DNA from: Chitinophagaceae bacterium
GTDB lineage: Bacteria; Bacteroidota; Bacteroidia; Chitinophagales; Chitinophagaceae
Assembly (NCBI GenBank): GCA_009996555.1
Contig: JAACZX010000484.1
Coordinates: forward strand, 1 to 9,051
Length of the DNA stretch: 9,051 bases
Reading direction: 5' to 3'
In this document: piece after piece, positions 1 through 7,111 of the stretch
How the letters are laid out: every line of letters begins with the position of its first letter
Numbering within the stretch: the stretch's first letter is position 1
Notes under the pieces: model-generated
Seen by the model: the letters and a program-made list of their open reading frames with translations, nothing else
Databases searched by the model: none
What the model was told of the DNA's origin: nothing
Translations under genes and position numbers: made by a program

Positions 1-942
1 AATCACCAATAAAATTTGTCCGCCAGGATGATAATGCCAGTTTGTTCTTGCTCCCGGTTCAAAAGTTACATTGCCTACAGAAGTTTGATTAAGGCTGTCG
101 CTTGCAACAAGCGGTTGCAGGTAAGCAGTGCCGGTAAAATTATTATTTGTGATCTTATCTCCTGTTGGGAAAATGTTTTCAGGTAACTTGTTGTTGTTGG
201 TTGTTTGATGAATAGCTGTTGCTGTTGGGTTTTTTTTCAACACATTTTGCAATACGCCATTTGCAGCAATACCATCTTTTGCTGAAACTTTTGTTTGAAT
301 GATCGTTACTAATTCAACAAGTTGTGCTTCTGTTAATCCATTGTACATACCCACATTGAAATGAGAACGCAACTGATTTTCGGCAGCACCCAAACCAGCC
401 AATGCAGAAATGGTAGCGATCTCTCTTGTTTTCCAGTCAAGATTATCCCTTCCGAAAATATCTCCAAACAAGTGCTCTTTTAAAAACTGATCGATGGCGG
501 GTGCAAATGCATACACTTCACCCTTTACAGGTTGCCCAATAAGTTTTGTTTGCATTTCGGTACCGAATTGAAATTTACTTTTATTTGTTGGTAATGGTTT
601 TGGTTCTTTGCCCTGCGCATCGTTGATGCCTTTTTGTTTTCTTTCTTTCAATACATCCATCAATGTATGGAGGGCATTCAAACTACGTGGAAAACCTGAA
701 TAAGCATACAACTGCACCAATACTTCTTTCACTTCACTCACTGTTAAGCCGGCATCTAATCCATCATGCAATGCTTTTTGCAACTGAAGCTGATCTCCCT
801 TTGCAGTAAAAGCCGAAATGAGAACAATGATTTGCTGCTTCTTATCTAAGTTTTCACTTGAATGCATTGATTGCTGAGCATTTACTTTGACAATACAGGA
901 TGCAAACAATACCAGAACCAGAAAAGGCTTTATTGTACTCAT
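1..942 (-). CDS. Exported carboxymuconolactone decarboxylase (CMD) family protein with C-terminal cupin, 3' end beyond window
   Basis: I translated this frame by hand; it stays open for 314 codons from the ATG at 942 to the window edge, so the C-terminus is missing. Residues 1-22 form a signal peptide (hydrophobic stretch then VNA, cleavage before QQ), placing the protein in the periplasm or outside. A partial CMD repeat lies at about 35-100 (HDGLDAGLTVSEVKEVLVQL, then YSGFP) and a fuller CMD repeat at about 140-235 (ENQLRSHFNVGMYNGLTEAQ). A cupin begins near 285, with H303-x-H305-xxx-Q309, the metal-ligand spacing seen in Mn-dependent cupins such as the Granulicella hydroxynitrile lyase. The visible mature chain has no cysteine, so an AhpD-type thiol peroxidase mechanism is excluded. 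The start is 9 bases after the upstream NTF2-like gene, suggesting co-transcription. The fold assignment is firm; the substrate is unknown. Confidence 0.88.
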   Translation of the reverse strand, partial: MSTIKPFLVLVLFASCIVKVNAQQSMHSSENLDKKQQIIVLISAFTAKGDQLQLQKALHDGLDAGLTVSEVKEVLVQLYAYSGFPRSLNALHTLMDVLKERKQKGINDAQGKEPKPLPTNKSKFQFGTEMQTKLIGQPVKGEVYAFAPAIDQFLKEHLFGDIFGRDNLDWKTREIATISALAGLGAAENQLRSHFNVGMYNGLTEAQLVELVTIIQTKVSAKDGIAANGVLQNVLKKNPTATAIHQTTNNNKLPENIFPTGDKITNNNFTGTAYLQPLVASDSLNQTSVGNVTFEPGARTNWHYHPGGQILLVI

Positions 943-951
943 CGTTATAGA

Positions 952-1428
952 TTATTTGTTATCATTAGTCATTTTAACGGGCCGTATCAATTTTGAAAAC
1001 GTAAGCGACCCCATGGTCCATTTCCCCTTTTCATTGATGTACACTTCGGTAACCATAAACGGATTAACAACTTCGTTACCGCCAACAACCGCAACGAGAT
1101 CGATGTCGTTTAACAGGATAGCTGTATTGCCGATAATATTTACAGAAACCGTATAAACTTCTGCCTGCTTGTACCAGATACCACCGCTTTTGATCACATT
1201 AATTTCCTGCTCCTTTCCCCAGGTTCCACCCATATGTATAAACATAGATTTGGGATGAAAAAGTAAGGCCAGCGTGTCTGTATTTTTTTCTGACATCCAA
1301 ACCCACTTTTGCTTTGATAACTTTATAACCTCCTGCTCCGCTGCAGATGGATTTTTTGTTGTTTGTTGAGCGCTACTGTATTGTGCGGTTACAAGTAAAA
1401 AGCAAAAACCAAGAATTGATAATTTCAT
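952..1428 (-). CDS. Exported NTF2-like / DUF4440-type small protein
   Basis: This gene encodes 158 residues. Residues 1-20 are a signal peptide with cleavage after SSA, before QQ. The mature part of about 138 residues has the look of the SnoaL/DUF4440 branch of the NTF2 fold: an N-terminal helix (about 30-55, W-containing), an FHPKSMFIHMGGTW segment at about 57-70, then alternating beta strands ending in a W-containing GKWTMGSLTFSKL strand. NTF2-like domains are cone-shaped pockets that bind or convert small hydrophobic molecules, but many members have no known activity, and I see no decisive catalytic residue here. The gene lies 30 bases after the alcohol dehydrogenase and 9 bases before the CMD-cupin gene, so it is probably the middle cistron of one transcript. 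Family assignment is from overall pattern, not from a unique motif. Confidence 0.78.
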   Translation of the reverse strand: MKLSILGFCFLLVTAQYSSAQQTTKNPSAAEQEVIKLSKQKWVWMSEKNTDTLALLFHPKSMFIHMGGTWGKEQEINVIKSGGIWYKQAEVYTVSVNIIGNTAILLNDIDLVAVVGGNEVVNPFMVTEVYINEKGKWTMGSLTFSKLIRPVKMTNDNK

Positions 1429-1458
1429 ATTGTAAATTTTAAAGAATAAAGATTTGTA

Positions 1459-2514
1459 CTAATTTTTCAGCGATGCCATATCGATCACAAACCGGTATTT
1501 CACATCGCCTTTTGCCAAACGTTCAAATGCTTCATTTACATCCTGAATATTGATAATCTCACTATCAGCTGTAATGTTGTGTTGAAAACAAAAATCAAGC
1601 ATTTCCTGTGTTTCAGCAATGCCGCCAATGTTAGAACCTGCAAAACTCCTTCTGCCCAAGACCACATTAAAAGCACCTATTTCCAAAGGTTCAGGCGGCA
1701 GGCCAACTAAAACAACTGTACCATCATGTCGCAACAAATTCAGATAAACATTTACATCGTGCTTTGCAGAAACGGTATCAATAATAAAATGCAGCTTACG
1801 GTTATACTTTGCCATTTGTTCTGCATCAGCAGATAACACCGCTTCATCGGCACCCAAACGTTTTGCATCTTCTATTTTAGCTGCAGATGTAGTAAATACC
1901 GTTACATGTGCGCCCATTGCCTTTGCCATTTTAATGGCTATATGACCTAAGCCTCCAATACCCAATATACCTACTTTTTTACCCGGCCCCGCTTGCCAAT
2001 GTTTCAATGGAGAATAAACGGTGATGCCTGCGCAAAGCAATGGAGCCGCTGCAGCCAGATTTGTAAACGATGGCATATGCAACACATATTTTTCATGGCA
2101 CACATAGGTTTTGGAAAAGCCGCCAAATGTCTGTCCGCCCGAAACTTTATCATTGCTGTTGAACGAGTAAGTAACACCTTCATCACAAAAAGGTTCTAAT
2201 CCATCATTACAATATTCGCAATGTCCGCAACTATCCACAATGCATCCAATAGCGGCAAGATCGCCAGCTTTAAAATTCGTTACATGCGCACCAACGGCAG
2301 TAACCCGGCCTACCATTTCATGGCCTGGAACAATCGGTACAGCAAACGGGCCAAAATCTCCATTTATCTGGTGCAGATCGGAGTGGCAAATTCCGCAATA
2401 AAGAATTTCCATTTCCACATCATGTGCCTGAACTGTTCTTCGGTTAATTGTCAGCTCATGCAAAGGCTCTGCAATGGCTGTTGTGCCGTATGCTTTTACT
2501 TGTTTTGTATTCAT
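1459..2514 (-). CDS. Zinc-dependent NAD(P)-dependent alcohol dehydrogenase (YahK/CAD-like)
   Basis: This 351-residue medium-chain dehydrogenase reversibly reduces aldehydes to alcohols and is presumably cytoplasmic. The catalytic zinc ligands are visible: C43 in GICHSD, H65-E66 in PGHE, and C161 in LLCAG. The structural zinc site is the four-cysteine set C96, C99, C102 and C110. The Rossmann nucleotide fold starts at about 181, with G185-x-G187-xx-G190. The second beta strand ends in TVFTTS rather than in an acidic residue, which in the cinnamyl-alcohol/YahK branch goes with NADPH preference. The length is normal for the family and nothing is missing. The ATG at 2514 gives the expected short N-terminus (KAYGTTAIAEPL). 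It lies 121 bases downstream of the aldo/keto reductase gene and 30 bases before the NTF2-like gene. The exact substrate is not predictable; yahK or adh names would be guesses. Confidence 0.95.
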   Translation of the reverse strand: MNTKQVKAYGTTAIAEPLHELTINRRTVQAHDVEMEILYCGICHSDLHQINGDFGPFAVPIVPGHEMVGRVTAVGAHVTNFKAGDLAAIGCIVDSCGHCEYCNDGLEPFCDEGVTYSFNSNDKVSGGQTFGGFSKTYVCHEKYVLHMPSFTNLAAAAPLLCAGITVYSPLKHWQAGPGKKVGILGIGGLGHIAIKMAKAMGAHVTVFTTSAAKIEDAKRLGADEAVLSADAEQMAKYNRKLHFIIDTVSAKHDVNVYLNLLRHDGTVVLVGLPPEPLEIGAFNVVLGRRSFAGSNIGGIAETQEMLDFCFQHNITADSEIINIQDVNEAFERLAKGDVKYRFVIDMASLKN

Positions 2515-2584
2515 TTTACTTTTGAGGATTTACTTATAACAATGTTTTCGATTCCGGATAACACCCGGCGTTAAATAACACAGG

Positions 2585-2617
2585 AAAAAAATCTGCAACC
2601 TTCTTTTTGATATTGCA
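2585..2617 (-). terminator. Weak candidate intrinsic terminator after the aldo/keto reductase gene
   Basis: On the minus strand, just after the aldo/keto reductase stop, a 5-bp stem (TGCAA / TTGCA with a 14-base loop) is followed by GA and seven T residues. The T-run is good but the stem is short and the loop large, so termination would be partial at best. If active, it would reduce read-through into the alcohol dehydrogenase gene. I found no TAnnTTTG promoter in the rest of this 121-base gap, which argues for continued read-through. Confidence 0.25.
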
Positions 2618-2635
2618 AAAAATGCTTCGCAGTTA

Positions 2636-3676
<1,041 letters not shown>

Positions 3677-3697
3677 TTACAGATTTACCTACCAGTT

Positions 3698-3718
3698 TTA
3701 CTGATATCACTACAGTAA
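3698..3718. promoter_or_regulatory. Inverted repeat in the divergent control region, possible operator
   Basis: Perfect 6-bp arms TTACTG (3698-3703) and CAGTAA (3713-3718) are separated by 9 bases. The repeat lies immediately upstream of the -33 element of the AraC gene, between it and the aldo/keto reductase start. A site here could serve autoregulation or activation of the divergent enzyme genes. AraC proteins often bind direct rather than inverted repeats, and 6-bp arms can arise by chance, so this is only a candidate. Confidence 0.3.
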
Positions 3719-3750
3719 TTGTTTAACTACTCTTTGAATGTTTAAATTTG
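3719..3750 (+). promoter_or_regulatory. Bacteroidota-type promoter of the AraC-family gene
   Basis: The -7 element TAAATTTG (3743-3750) matches the TAnnTTTG consensus of the Bacteroidota primary sigma factor exactly. A TTG (3719-3721) lies 21 bases upstream, within the usual range for the -33 element. Transcription would start near 3757, leaving a leader of about 15 bases before the ATG at 3772. Confidence 0.6.
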
Positions 3751-3771
3751 TATTACACAAAAAACAGCAGT

Positions 3772-4680
3772 ATGGATCAGGTTTTCAAGTTTGATACGGT
3801 GAGTGAATACAATGCGCTGAACAATCATGAAACATTGCACCCATTAGTGAGTGTGATAGATCTCTCAAAAGCAAAGCCACGGTCATGGGGCGACGGTAAA
3901 ACTGTTAAGATCAATTATGGATTGTACATTGTTTTCCTGAAAGAAATAAAATGCGGCGATTTAAAGTACGGCTGCAATTACTACGATTACCAGGAAGGCA
4001 CATTGGTATTTGTATCCCCCGGTCAGGTGATGGAGTTAGAAAACTTAAGTGTGTACCAACCCAAGGGCTACGCACTGGTATTTCATCCCGATCTGATCCA
4101 TGGCACTGCACTTGGCAAACATATCCAGGATTACAGTTTCTTCGGCTATCAATCGAATGAAGCTCTTCATTTATCAGAACGTGAACGGCAGATCGTTATG
4201 GACTGTTTATCTAAAATTGAATTTGAATTACAACAATCGGTTGACAAGCACAGCAAGAAACTGATCGTTTCAAATATTGAATTGTTTCTCAATTACTGCG
4301 TTCGTTTTTATGATCGTCAGTTTATTACCCGTGATAATGTACACAAAGGAATTTTAGAACGTTTTGAAAATTTGCTGAATGACTTTTATCGCTCTGATAA
4401 ACCACAAATAATTGGATTGCCATCGGTAGCTTATTGTGCAGGTGAATTGAATTTATCGGCTAACTACTTTGGCGATCTCATTAAAAAAGAAACAGGCAAA
4501 ACAGCGCAGGAATATATTCAGGCGAAAGTGATTGATGTGGCGAAAGAAAAAATTGCTGATGCCAATCGGTCAGTAAGTGAAGTAGCGTATGAATTAGGAT
4601 TTAAATATCCGCAACATTTTACACGACTGTTTAAACAACGTGTTGGGCAATCACCAAATGAGTTTAGAAACCTTAATTAA
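3772..4680 (+). CDS. AraC-family transcriptional regulator
   Basis: I choose the ATG at 3772 (302 residues). The same frame stays open to a TTG at 3748, but that codon lies inside the -7 promoter element, so it cannot be the start. Residues about 20-120 form the N-terminal cupin-like sensor typical of Bacteroidota AraC proteins (YYDYQEGTLVFVSPGQ at 70-85, then GYALVFHPDLIHGT at 99-112). Residues about 195-300 are the DNA-binding domain with two helix-turn-helix motifs: one at about 216-240 (LPSVAYCAGELNLSANYFGD) and one at about 267-295 (SVSEVAYELGFKYPQHFTRL, then FKQRVGQSP). It probably senses a small molecule and controls the divergent aldo/keto reductase gene and its downstream partners. 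This arrangement of an AraC regulator beside reductases is common in this phylum. Ligand and regulon are inferred, not seen. Confidence 0.93.
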   Translation: MDQVFKFDTVSEYNALNNHETLHPLVSVIDLSKAKPRSWGDGKTVKINYGLYIVFLKEIKCGDLKYGCNYYDYQEGTLVFVSPGQVMELENLSVYQPKGYALVFHPDLIHGTALGKHIQDYSFFGYQSNEALHLSERERQIVMDCLSKIEFELQQSVDKHSKKLIVSNIELFLNYCVRFYDRQFITRDNVHKGILERFENLLNDFYRSDKPQIIGLPSVAYCAGELNLSANYFGDLIKKETGKTAQEYIQAKVIDVAKEKIADANRSVSEVAYELGFKYPQHFTRLFKQRVGQSPNEFRNLN

Positions 4681-4685
4681 GGTTT
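4668..4685. repeat. Perfect 18-bp palindrome over the AraC stop codon
   Basis: AAACCTTAATTAAGGTTT is its own reverse complement. It spans the last four codons of the AraC gene, its stop and five bases beyond. As RNA it could fold into a 7-bp stem with an AATT loop, so it might protect or end the transcript. There is no T-run after it. Confidence 0.6.
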
Positions 4686-4712
4686 AAGCTATAAGGTTGA
4701 GGGCTTAAGGTT
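4678..4712. repeat. Heptad repeat tract, TAAGGTT type
   Basis: Five consecutive 7-base units start at 4678, 4685, 4692, 4699 and 4706. The first, third and fifth are identical (TAAGGTT), the second is TAAGCTA and the fourth GAGGGCT. The exact copies therefore recur every 14 bases. It overlaps the right arm of the palindrome. Confidence 0.6.
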
Positions 4713-4714
4713 TC

Positions 4715-4736
4715 CGTCCGACGAGGGCGTCTGACG
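4715..4736. terminator. Hairpin between convergent AraC and moaA genes
   Basis: GTCCGACG (4716-4723) and CGTCTGAC (4728-4735) pair over a 4-base AGGG loop with one mismatch. An extra C-G pair (4715 with 4736) makes a 9-position stem. It is the only GC-rich hairpin in the gap between the two convergent genes, so a two-way terminator or transcript-end role is plausible. No T-run follows on either strand, which is against a classical intrinsic terminator. Confidence 0.4.
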
Positions 4737-4740
4737 TGGC

Positions 4741-4768
4741 GTACTTCTAACTTCGTACATCGTACTTT
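4741..4768. repeat. Heptad repeat tract, GTACTTC type
   Basis: Four consecutive 7-base units: GTACTTC, TAACTTC, GTACATC and GTACTTT. The tract ends three bases before the moaA stop codon. Its register is the same as that of the TAAGGTT tract (4678 plus 63 equals 4741, nine heptads). Confidence 0.55.
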
Positions 4769-4771
4769 GGC

Positions 4772-5752
4772 TTATCCTCCAATCCCGATCATACTTCGGT
4801 TATGAATGCTATCGGCATTGATGTGTTCAAAGTCGGCATTGAACTGCCCGCCCTGTTCTTTTGCTTTGGAAGCAATATTGTTTTTGATGAGTTGTGTTAT
4901 ATCTTCTCCGTTGCGCAAGGCAGTTAACAAATCGGTTTCATGTTCAGCAAACAAACAGTTTTTTATTTTTCCGTCTGCAGTTAAACGCATACGGTTACAG
5001 GTGCTGCAAAAAGGTGCACTCATGGTGCTGATCACTGAAAATGTTCCTGCATGACCGGGAACGATATATCCTTTGGCTGTATCATGTTCTTCATTCTTTA
5101 ATGGAAGAAAAGAATACTGCTGCTCCACTACCTGTAAGATCTGTTGCCAGGTAAATACCTGGTTGCTTGTCCAACGGTTACCGCTGAAGGGCATGAACTC
5201 GATGAAACGTACATGCACAGGCGTGCCTTTTGTCCATGCAATAAAATCATTGATCTCTCCATCGTTCAAACCTTTCATCACCACCACATTTACTTTTACG
5301 TGAAAGTTTCGGTTGATGAGCAGTTGAATATTATTATACACTTGTTGAAACTGATCTCTTCTGGTGAGGTGCTGAAACGTAGCAGGCTGTAATGTATCAA
5401 GACTTACATTGAGCGAACGCACACCTGCTTCTTCCAGCACATCCACAAACTCATGTAATCTTGTACCGTTGGTAGTGAGCGTCAATTTCACCGGCAACTT
5501 TCCCAAACGACGAATGATATCAGCAGCATCTTTGCGTACCAATGGCTCACCACCTGTTAAACGGATTTTGTCAACTCCGAGCTGCACAAATGTTTTTGCC
5601 AATGATTCTATTTCATCGGCCTGCATCAGGTGTGCCTGTTTGGTAAACTCATAATCCTCCTCCGGCATGCAATAAAAGCAACGCAGGTTACAGTTATCAG
5701 TTAATGATATCCGTAAATAATTATGAACCCTGTTATATTTGTCGATCAACAT
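4772..5752 (-). CDS. moaA: GTP 3',8-cyclase MoaA (molybdenum cofactor biosynthesis)
   Basis: This 326-residue radical SAM enzyme converts GTP to 3',8-cyclo-7,8-dihydro-GTP, the first step of molybdopterin synthesis, in the cytoplasm. The N-terminal radical SAM cluster is C21-xxx-C25-xx-C28 in a CNLRCFYCMP context, followed by LTGGEP at 65-70, which contacts SAM. The second, substrate-binding 4Fe-4S cluster is C249, C252 and C266, with R254 in CNRMR. The chain ends in Gly-Gly (MIGIGG), the conserved tail needed for activity in known MoaA proteins. Length and motifs are complete. The partner MoaC is not in this window. The gene is on the same strand as the MOSC-domain gene, 96 bases downstream of its stop, with a folded repeat in between. 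Identification is secure. Confidence 0.97.
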   Translation of the reverse strand: MLIDKYNRVHNYLRISLTDNCNLRCFYCMPEEDYEFTKQAHLMQADEIESLAKTFVQLGVDKIRLTGGEPLVRKDAADIIRRLGKLPVKLTLTTNGTRLHEFVDVLEEAGVRSLNVSLDTLQPATFQHLTRRDQFQQVYNNIQLLINRNFHVKVNVVVMKGLNDGEINDFIAWTKGTPVHVRFIEFMPFSGNRWTSNQVFTWQQILQVVEQQYSFLPLKNEEHDTAKGYIVPGHAGTFSVISTMSAPFCSTCNRMRLTADGKIKNCLFAEHETDLLTALRNGEDITQLIKNNIASKAKEQGGQFNADFEHINADSIHNRSMIGIGG

Positions 5753-5768
5753 TTCTTTTTGTTTTGAT

Positions 5769-5842
5769 CGTCATTGCGAGCCTTTTGGTTTGGTGAAGTA
5801 ATCTCCATTTTGACAAAGATGGCTTCGTTCCCAGCAATGACG
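5769..5842. repeat. 74-bp folded inverted-repeat element (CGTCATTGCGAG type)
   Basis: Outer arms CGTCATTGC (5769-5777) and GCAATGACG (5834-5842) are perfectly complementary. Inner arms GAAGTAATCT (5795-5804) and AGATGGCTTC (5817-5826) pair at 8 of 10 positions. The element fills most of the 96-base gap between the MOSC gene and moaA. The sequence CGTCATTGCGAG with an internal GAAG..ATCT and a closing GCAATGACG is, from memory, a pattern seen as an interspersed palindromic repeat in many unrelated bacterial genomes. The structure is read directly; the family link is recollection. Confidence 0.75.
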
Positions 5843-5848
5843 CACTTT

Positions 5849-6676
5849 CTATTGACTTAACTGCAAGGCTTCCTTCCTTTCCACCACTTTCAACTCATCC
5901 CCAACTGCAATAACGCCTTCCTGTTTATATAAAATATTCTGCCCGAAATACACTTTGTTATTTCCTGTTCTGTACGATGCCAATGTTTTCAAAGGTTCTT
6001 TTGCAGTTGCACCTGTTTCCTGGTCGGTGGTGGTTACCACGCATCTTGCACAAGGCTTTACTGAAAACAGATCGATTCCGTTTATCTGAAAATGCTTCAT
6101 GGTATCTTCTTCGTATGGATCGCTGCCATTGAAAACAATGTTGGGACGAAAGCGATTCATGGGCACCGGAATTTCTAACCGGCTGTTCAAATCATCTAAT
6201 GAAGCCTGCCCTATCATCAGCAAAGGATAGGCATCCGAAAACCCGGTGATCTCATTATTTATTGCATACTCCTTGTCCACCTTACGTTTGCTTTCATCAG
6301 GCATATACACCAGCTTACATGCAAGATTTAATTTGTTTGAAAACCACGTGTTGACCTCTTTACTCATTTCAATGGCTTCACACACATCATCCCAAATTTG
6401 CACGCTTACTAAATCGCTGCCTTCAGGATGCAAATGAAGATTGATCTTTTCTGCATCATTTCCTTTTTCCGATACAGTCAATTCACTTCCATAAATGGCC
6501 GTACGCAACAAAGCCAAACGGGGATACTCACGCTGCGTTAAAAAGCGATTGTCTTCTCCCACCAGCATCCACCGGCGATCATGCTCAATACCACGGTCGG
6601 TTAGTTTAGCCGAACTGAGTTCAATACCGCCAAGCGATTTAATGGGATAAACATATAAACGACTGATCGAAAGCAT
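5849..6676 (-). CDS. MOSC-domain molybdoenzyme of the YcbX/mARC type
   Basis: The ATG at 6676 gives 275 residues starting MLSISRLYVYPIKSLGGIEL, the typical opening of this family. The frame is open for another 37 codons upstream to 6787, but that extension is Lys/Asn-rich, unlike the family, and would fill most of the divergent promoter region. The N-terminal MOSC beta-barrel domain occupies about 1-120 (YPIKS 10-14, DRRWML near 33-38, LTQRE near 46-50). The MOSC domain follows, with RFRPNIV at 175-181 and KPCARC at 207-212. One cysteine of this pair (C209 or C212) is the expected molybdenum ligand in mARC/YcbX enzymes, which reduce N-hydroxylated compounds. FGQN lies at 244-247. E. coli YcbX carries a C-terminal 2Fe-2S ferredoxin domain; this protein ends without one, so its electron donor must be separate. 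Substrate unknown. Confidence 0.9.
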   Translation of the reverse strand: MLSISRLYVYPIKSLGGIELSSAKLTDRGIEHDRRWMLVGEDNRFLTQREYPRLALLRTAIYGSELTVSEKGNDAEKINLHLHPEGSDLVSVQIWDDVCEAIEMSKEVNTWFSNKLNLACKLVYMPDESKRKVDKEYAINNEITGFSDAYPLLMIGQASLDDLNSRLEIPVPMNRFRPNIVFNGSDPYEEDTMKHFQINGIDLFSVKPCARCVVTTTDQETGATAKEPLKTLASYRTGNNKVYFGQNILYKQEGVIAVGDELKVVERKEALQLSQ

Positions 6677-6802
6677 GCCTAAAATTACGCTATTTGTAAA
6701 CGAATTCTTCTTTTGCTTTTGCAGTAAAGAATAATTTTTACCGGCATAAAATAACAGTACTTTTATAGGGCTCTTAATCTCCAACACTTAATCAGCATAA
6801 AC
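6677..6802. promoter_or_regulatory. Divergent promoter region between the MOSC and SelW-like genes
   Basis: These 126 bases must hold the start signals of both divergent transcripts. On the plus strand TACTTTTA (6758-6765) is one base off the TAnnTTTG -7 element, but I see no TTG at the right distance upstream. No clear -7 element is seen for the minus strand. No riboswitch-like structure, including the Moco motif, was recognised. Confidence 0.35.
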
Positions 6803-7102
6803 ATGAAACCTGTTATTACCATTGAGTACTGCCCCAAATGTCATTGGCTCTTACGTTCGGCTTACATTGCCCAGGAGTTATTAACCACTTTTGAAAACGA
6901 ATTAAAAGGCGTTACACTGCAACCCAGTGAAGTAAGCGGCGATTTTCATATCTCCATCGATGGCAAAGAAATTTTCAACCGCAAAACATATGGTGGTTTT
7001 CCGGAGATCAAAGAATTAAAACAGGTGGTGAGAGATATTGTAAGTCCGGGTAAAAGTCTGGGACATGCAGATACCAAACCACATCACCAGAGTTCACTTT
7101 AA
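6803..7102 (+). CDS. SelT/SelW/SelH (Rdx) family CxxC redox protein
   Basis: This 99-residue protein has a thioredoxin-like fold with the redox motif C10-P-K-C13 directly after the first beta strand (ITIEYCPKCHWLLR). The rest of the family pattern follows: AQELLTTF at 23-30, a GDFHISIDG strand pair at 46-54, GGFPEIKELKQVVRD at 64-78, and a closing LGHAD at 86-90. In selenoprotein members the second position is selenocysteine; here it is an ordinary Cys (TGT), so no recoding is needed. The function in bacteria is poorly known; a thiol or metal-related redox role is usually assumed. The gene is divergent from the MOSC gene and is followed 9 bases later by mobA, so the two are probably co-transcribed. 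That links it to molybdenum cofactor metabolism by context only. Confidence 0.9.
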   Translation: MKPVITIEYCPKCHWLLRSAYIAQELLTTFENELKGVTLQPSEVSGDFHISIDGKEIFNRKTYGGFPEIKELKQVVRDIVSPGKSLGHADTKPHHQSSL

Positions 7103-7111
7103 TTTCCTGCT

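Noticed and set aside
952..1156. Plus-strand open frames over the NTF2-like and CMD-cupin genes
   Set aside because: They are antisense shadows of genes with clear signal peptides and family motifs; their translations show no domain pattern.
2558..2572. CCGG-N7-CCGG in the AKR-ADH gap as an operator
   Set aside because: Each CCGG is self-complementary and only 4 bp long, so this is expected by chance.
3748..3771. TTG start for the AraC gene at 3748
   Set aside because: It lies within the TAAATTTG promoter element, and an ATG is present 24 bases downstream.
5073..5654. Plus-strand open frames over moaA
   Set aside because: They are antisense to a complete MoaA with all cluster cysteines and the Gly-Gly tail, and they show no recognisable domain.
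6677..6787. 37-codon N-terminal extension of the MOSC protein
   Set aside because: It is rich in Lys and Asn, precedes the family's normal start at MLSISRLYVYPIKS, and would leave only 15 bases to the divergent SelW-like gene.
6677..6802. Moco riboswitch in the divergent region of the molybdenum genes
   Set aside because: I could not find a conserved multi-helix arrangement; only AT-rich sequence with a near-match -7 element is visible.
6830..6844. Selenocysteine (TGA) in the redox motif of the SelW-like protein
   Set aside because: Both motif positions are ordinary cysteine codons (TGC and TGT), so no recoding or SECIS element is needed.
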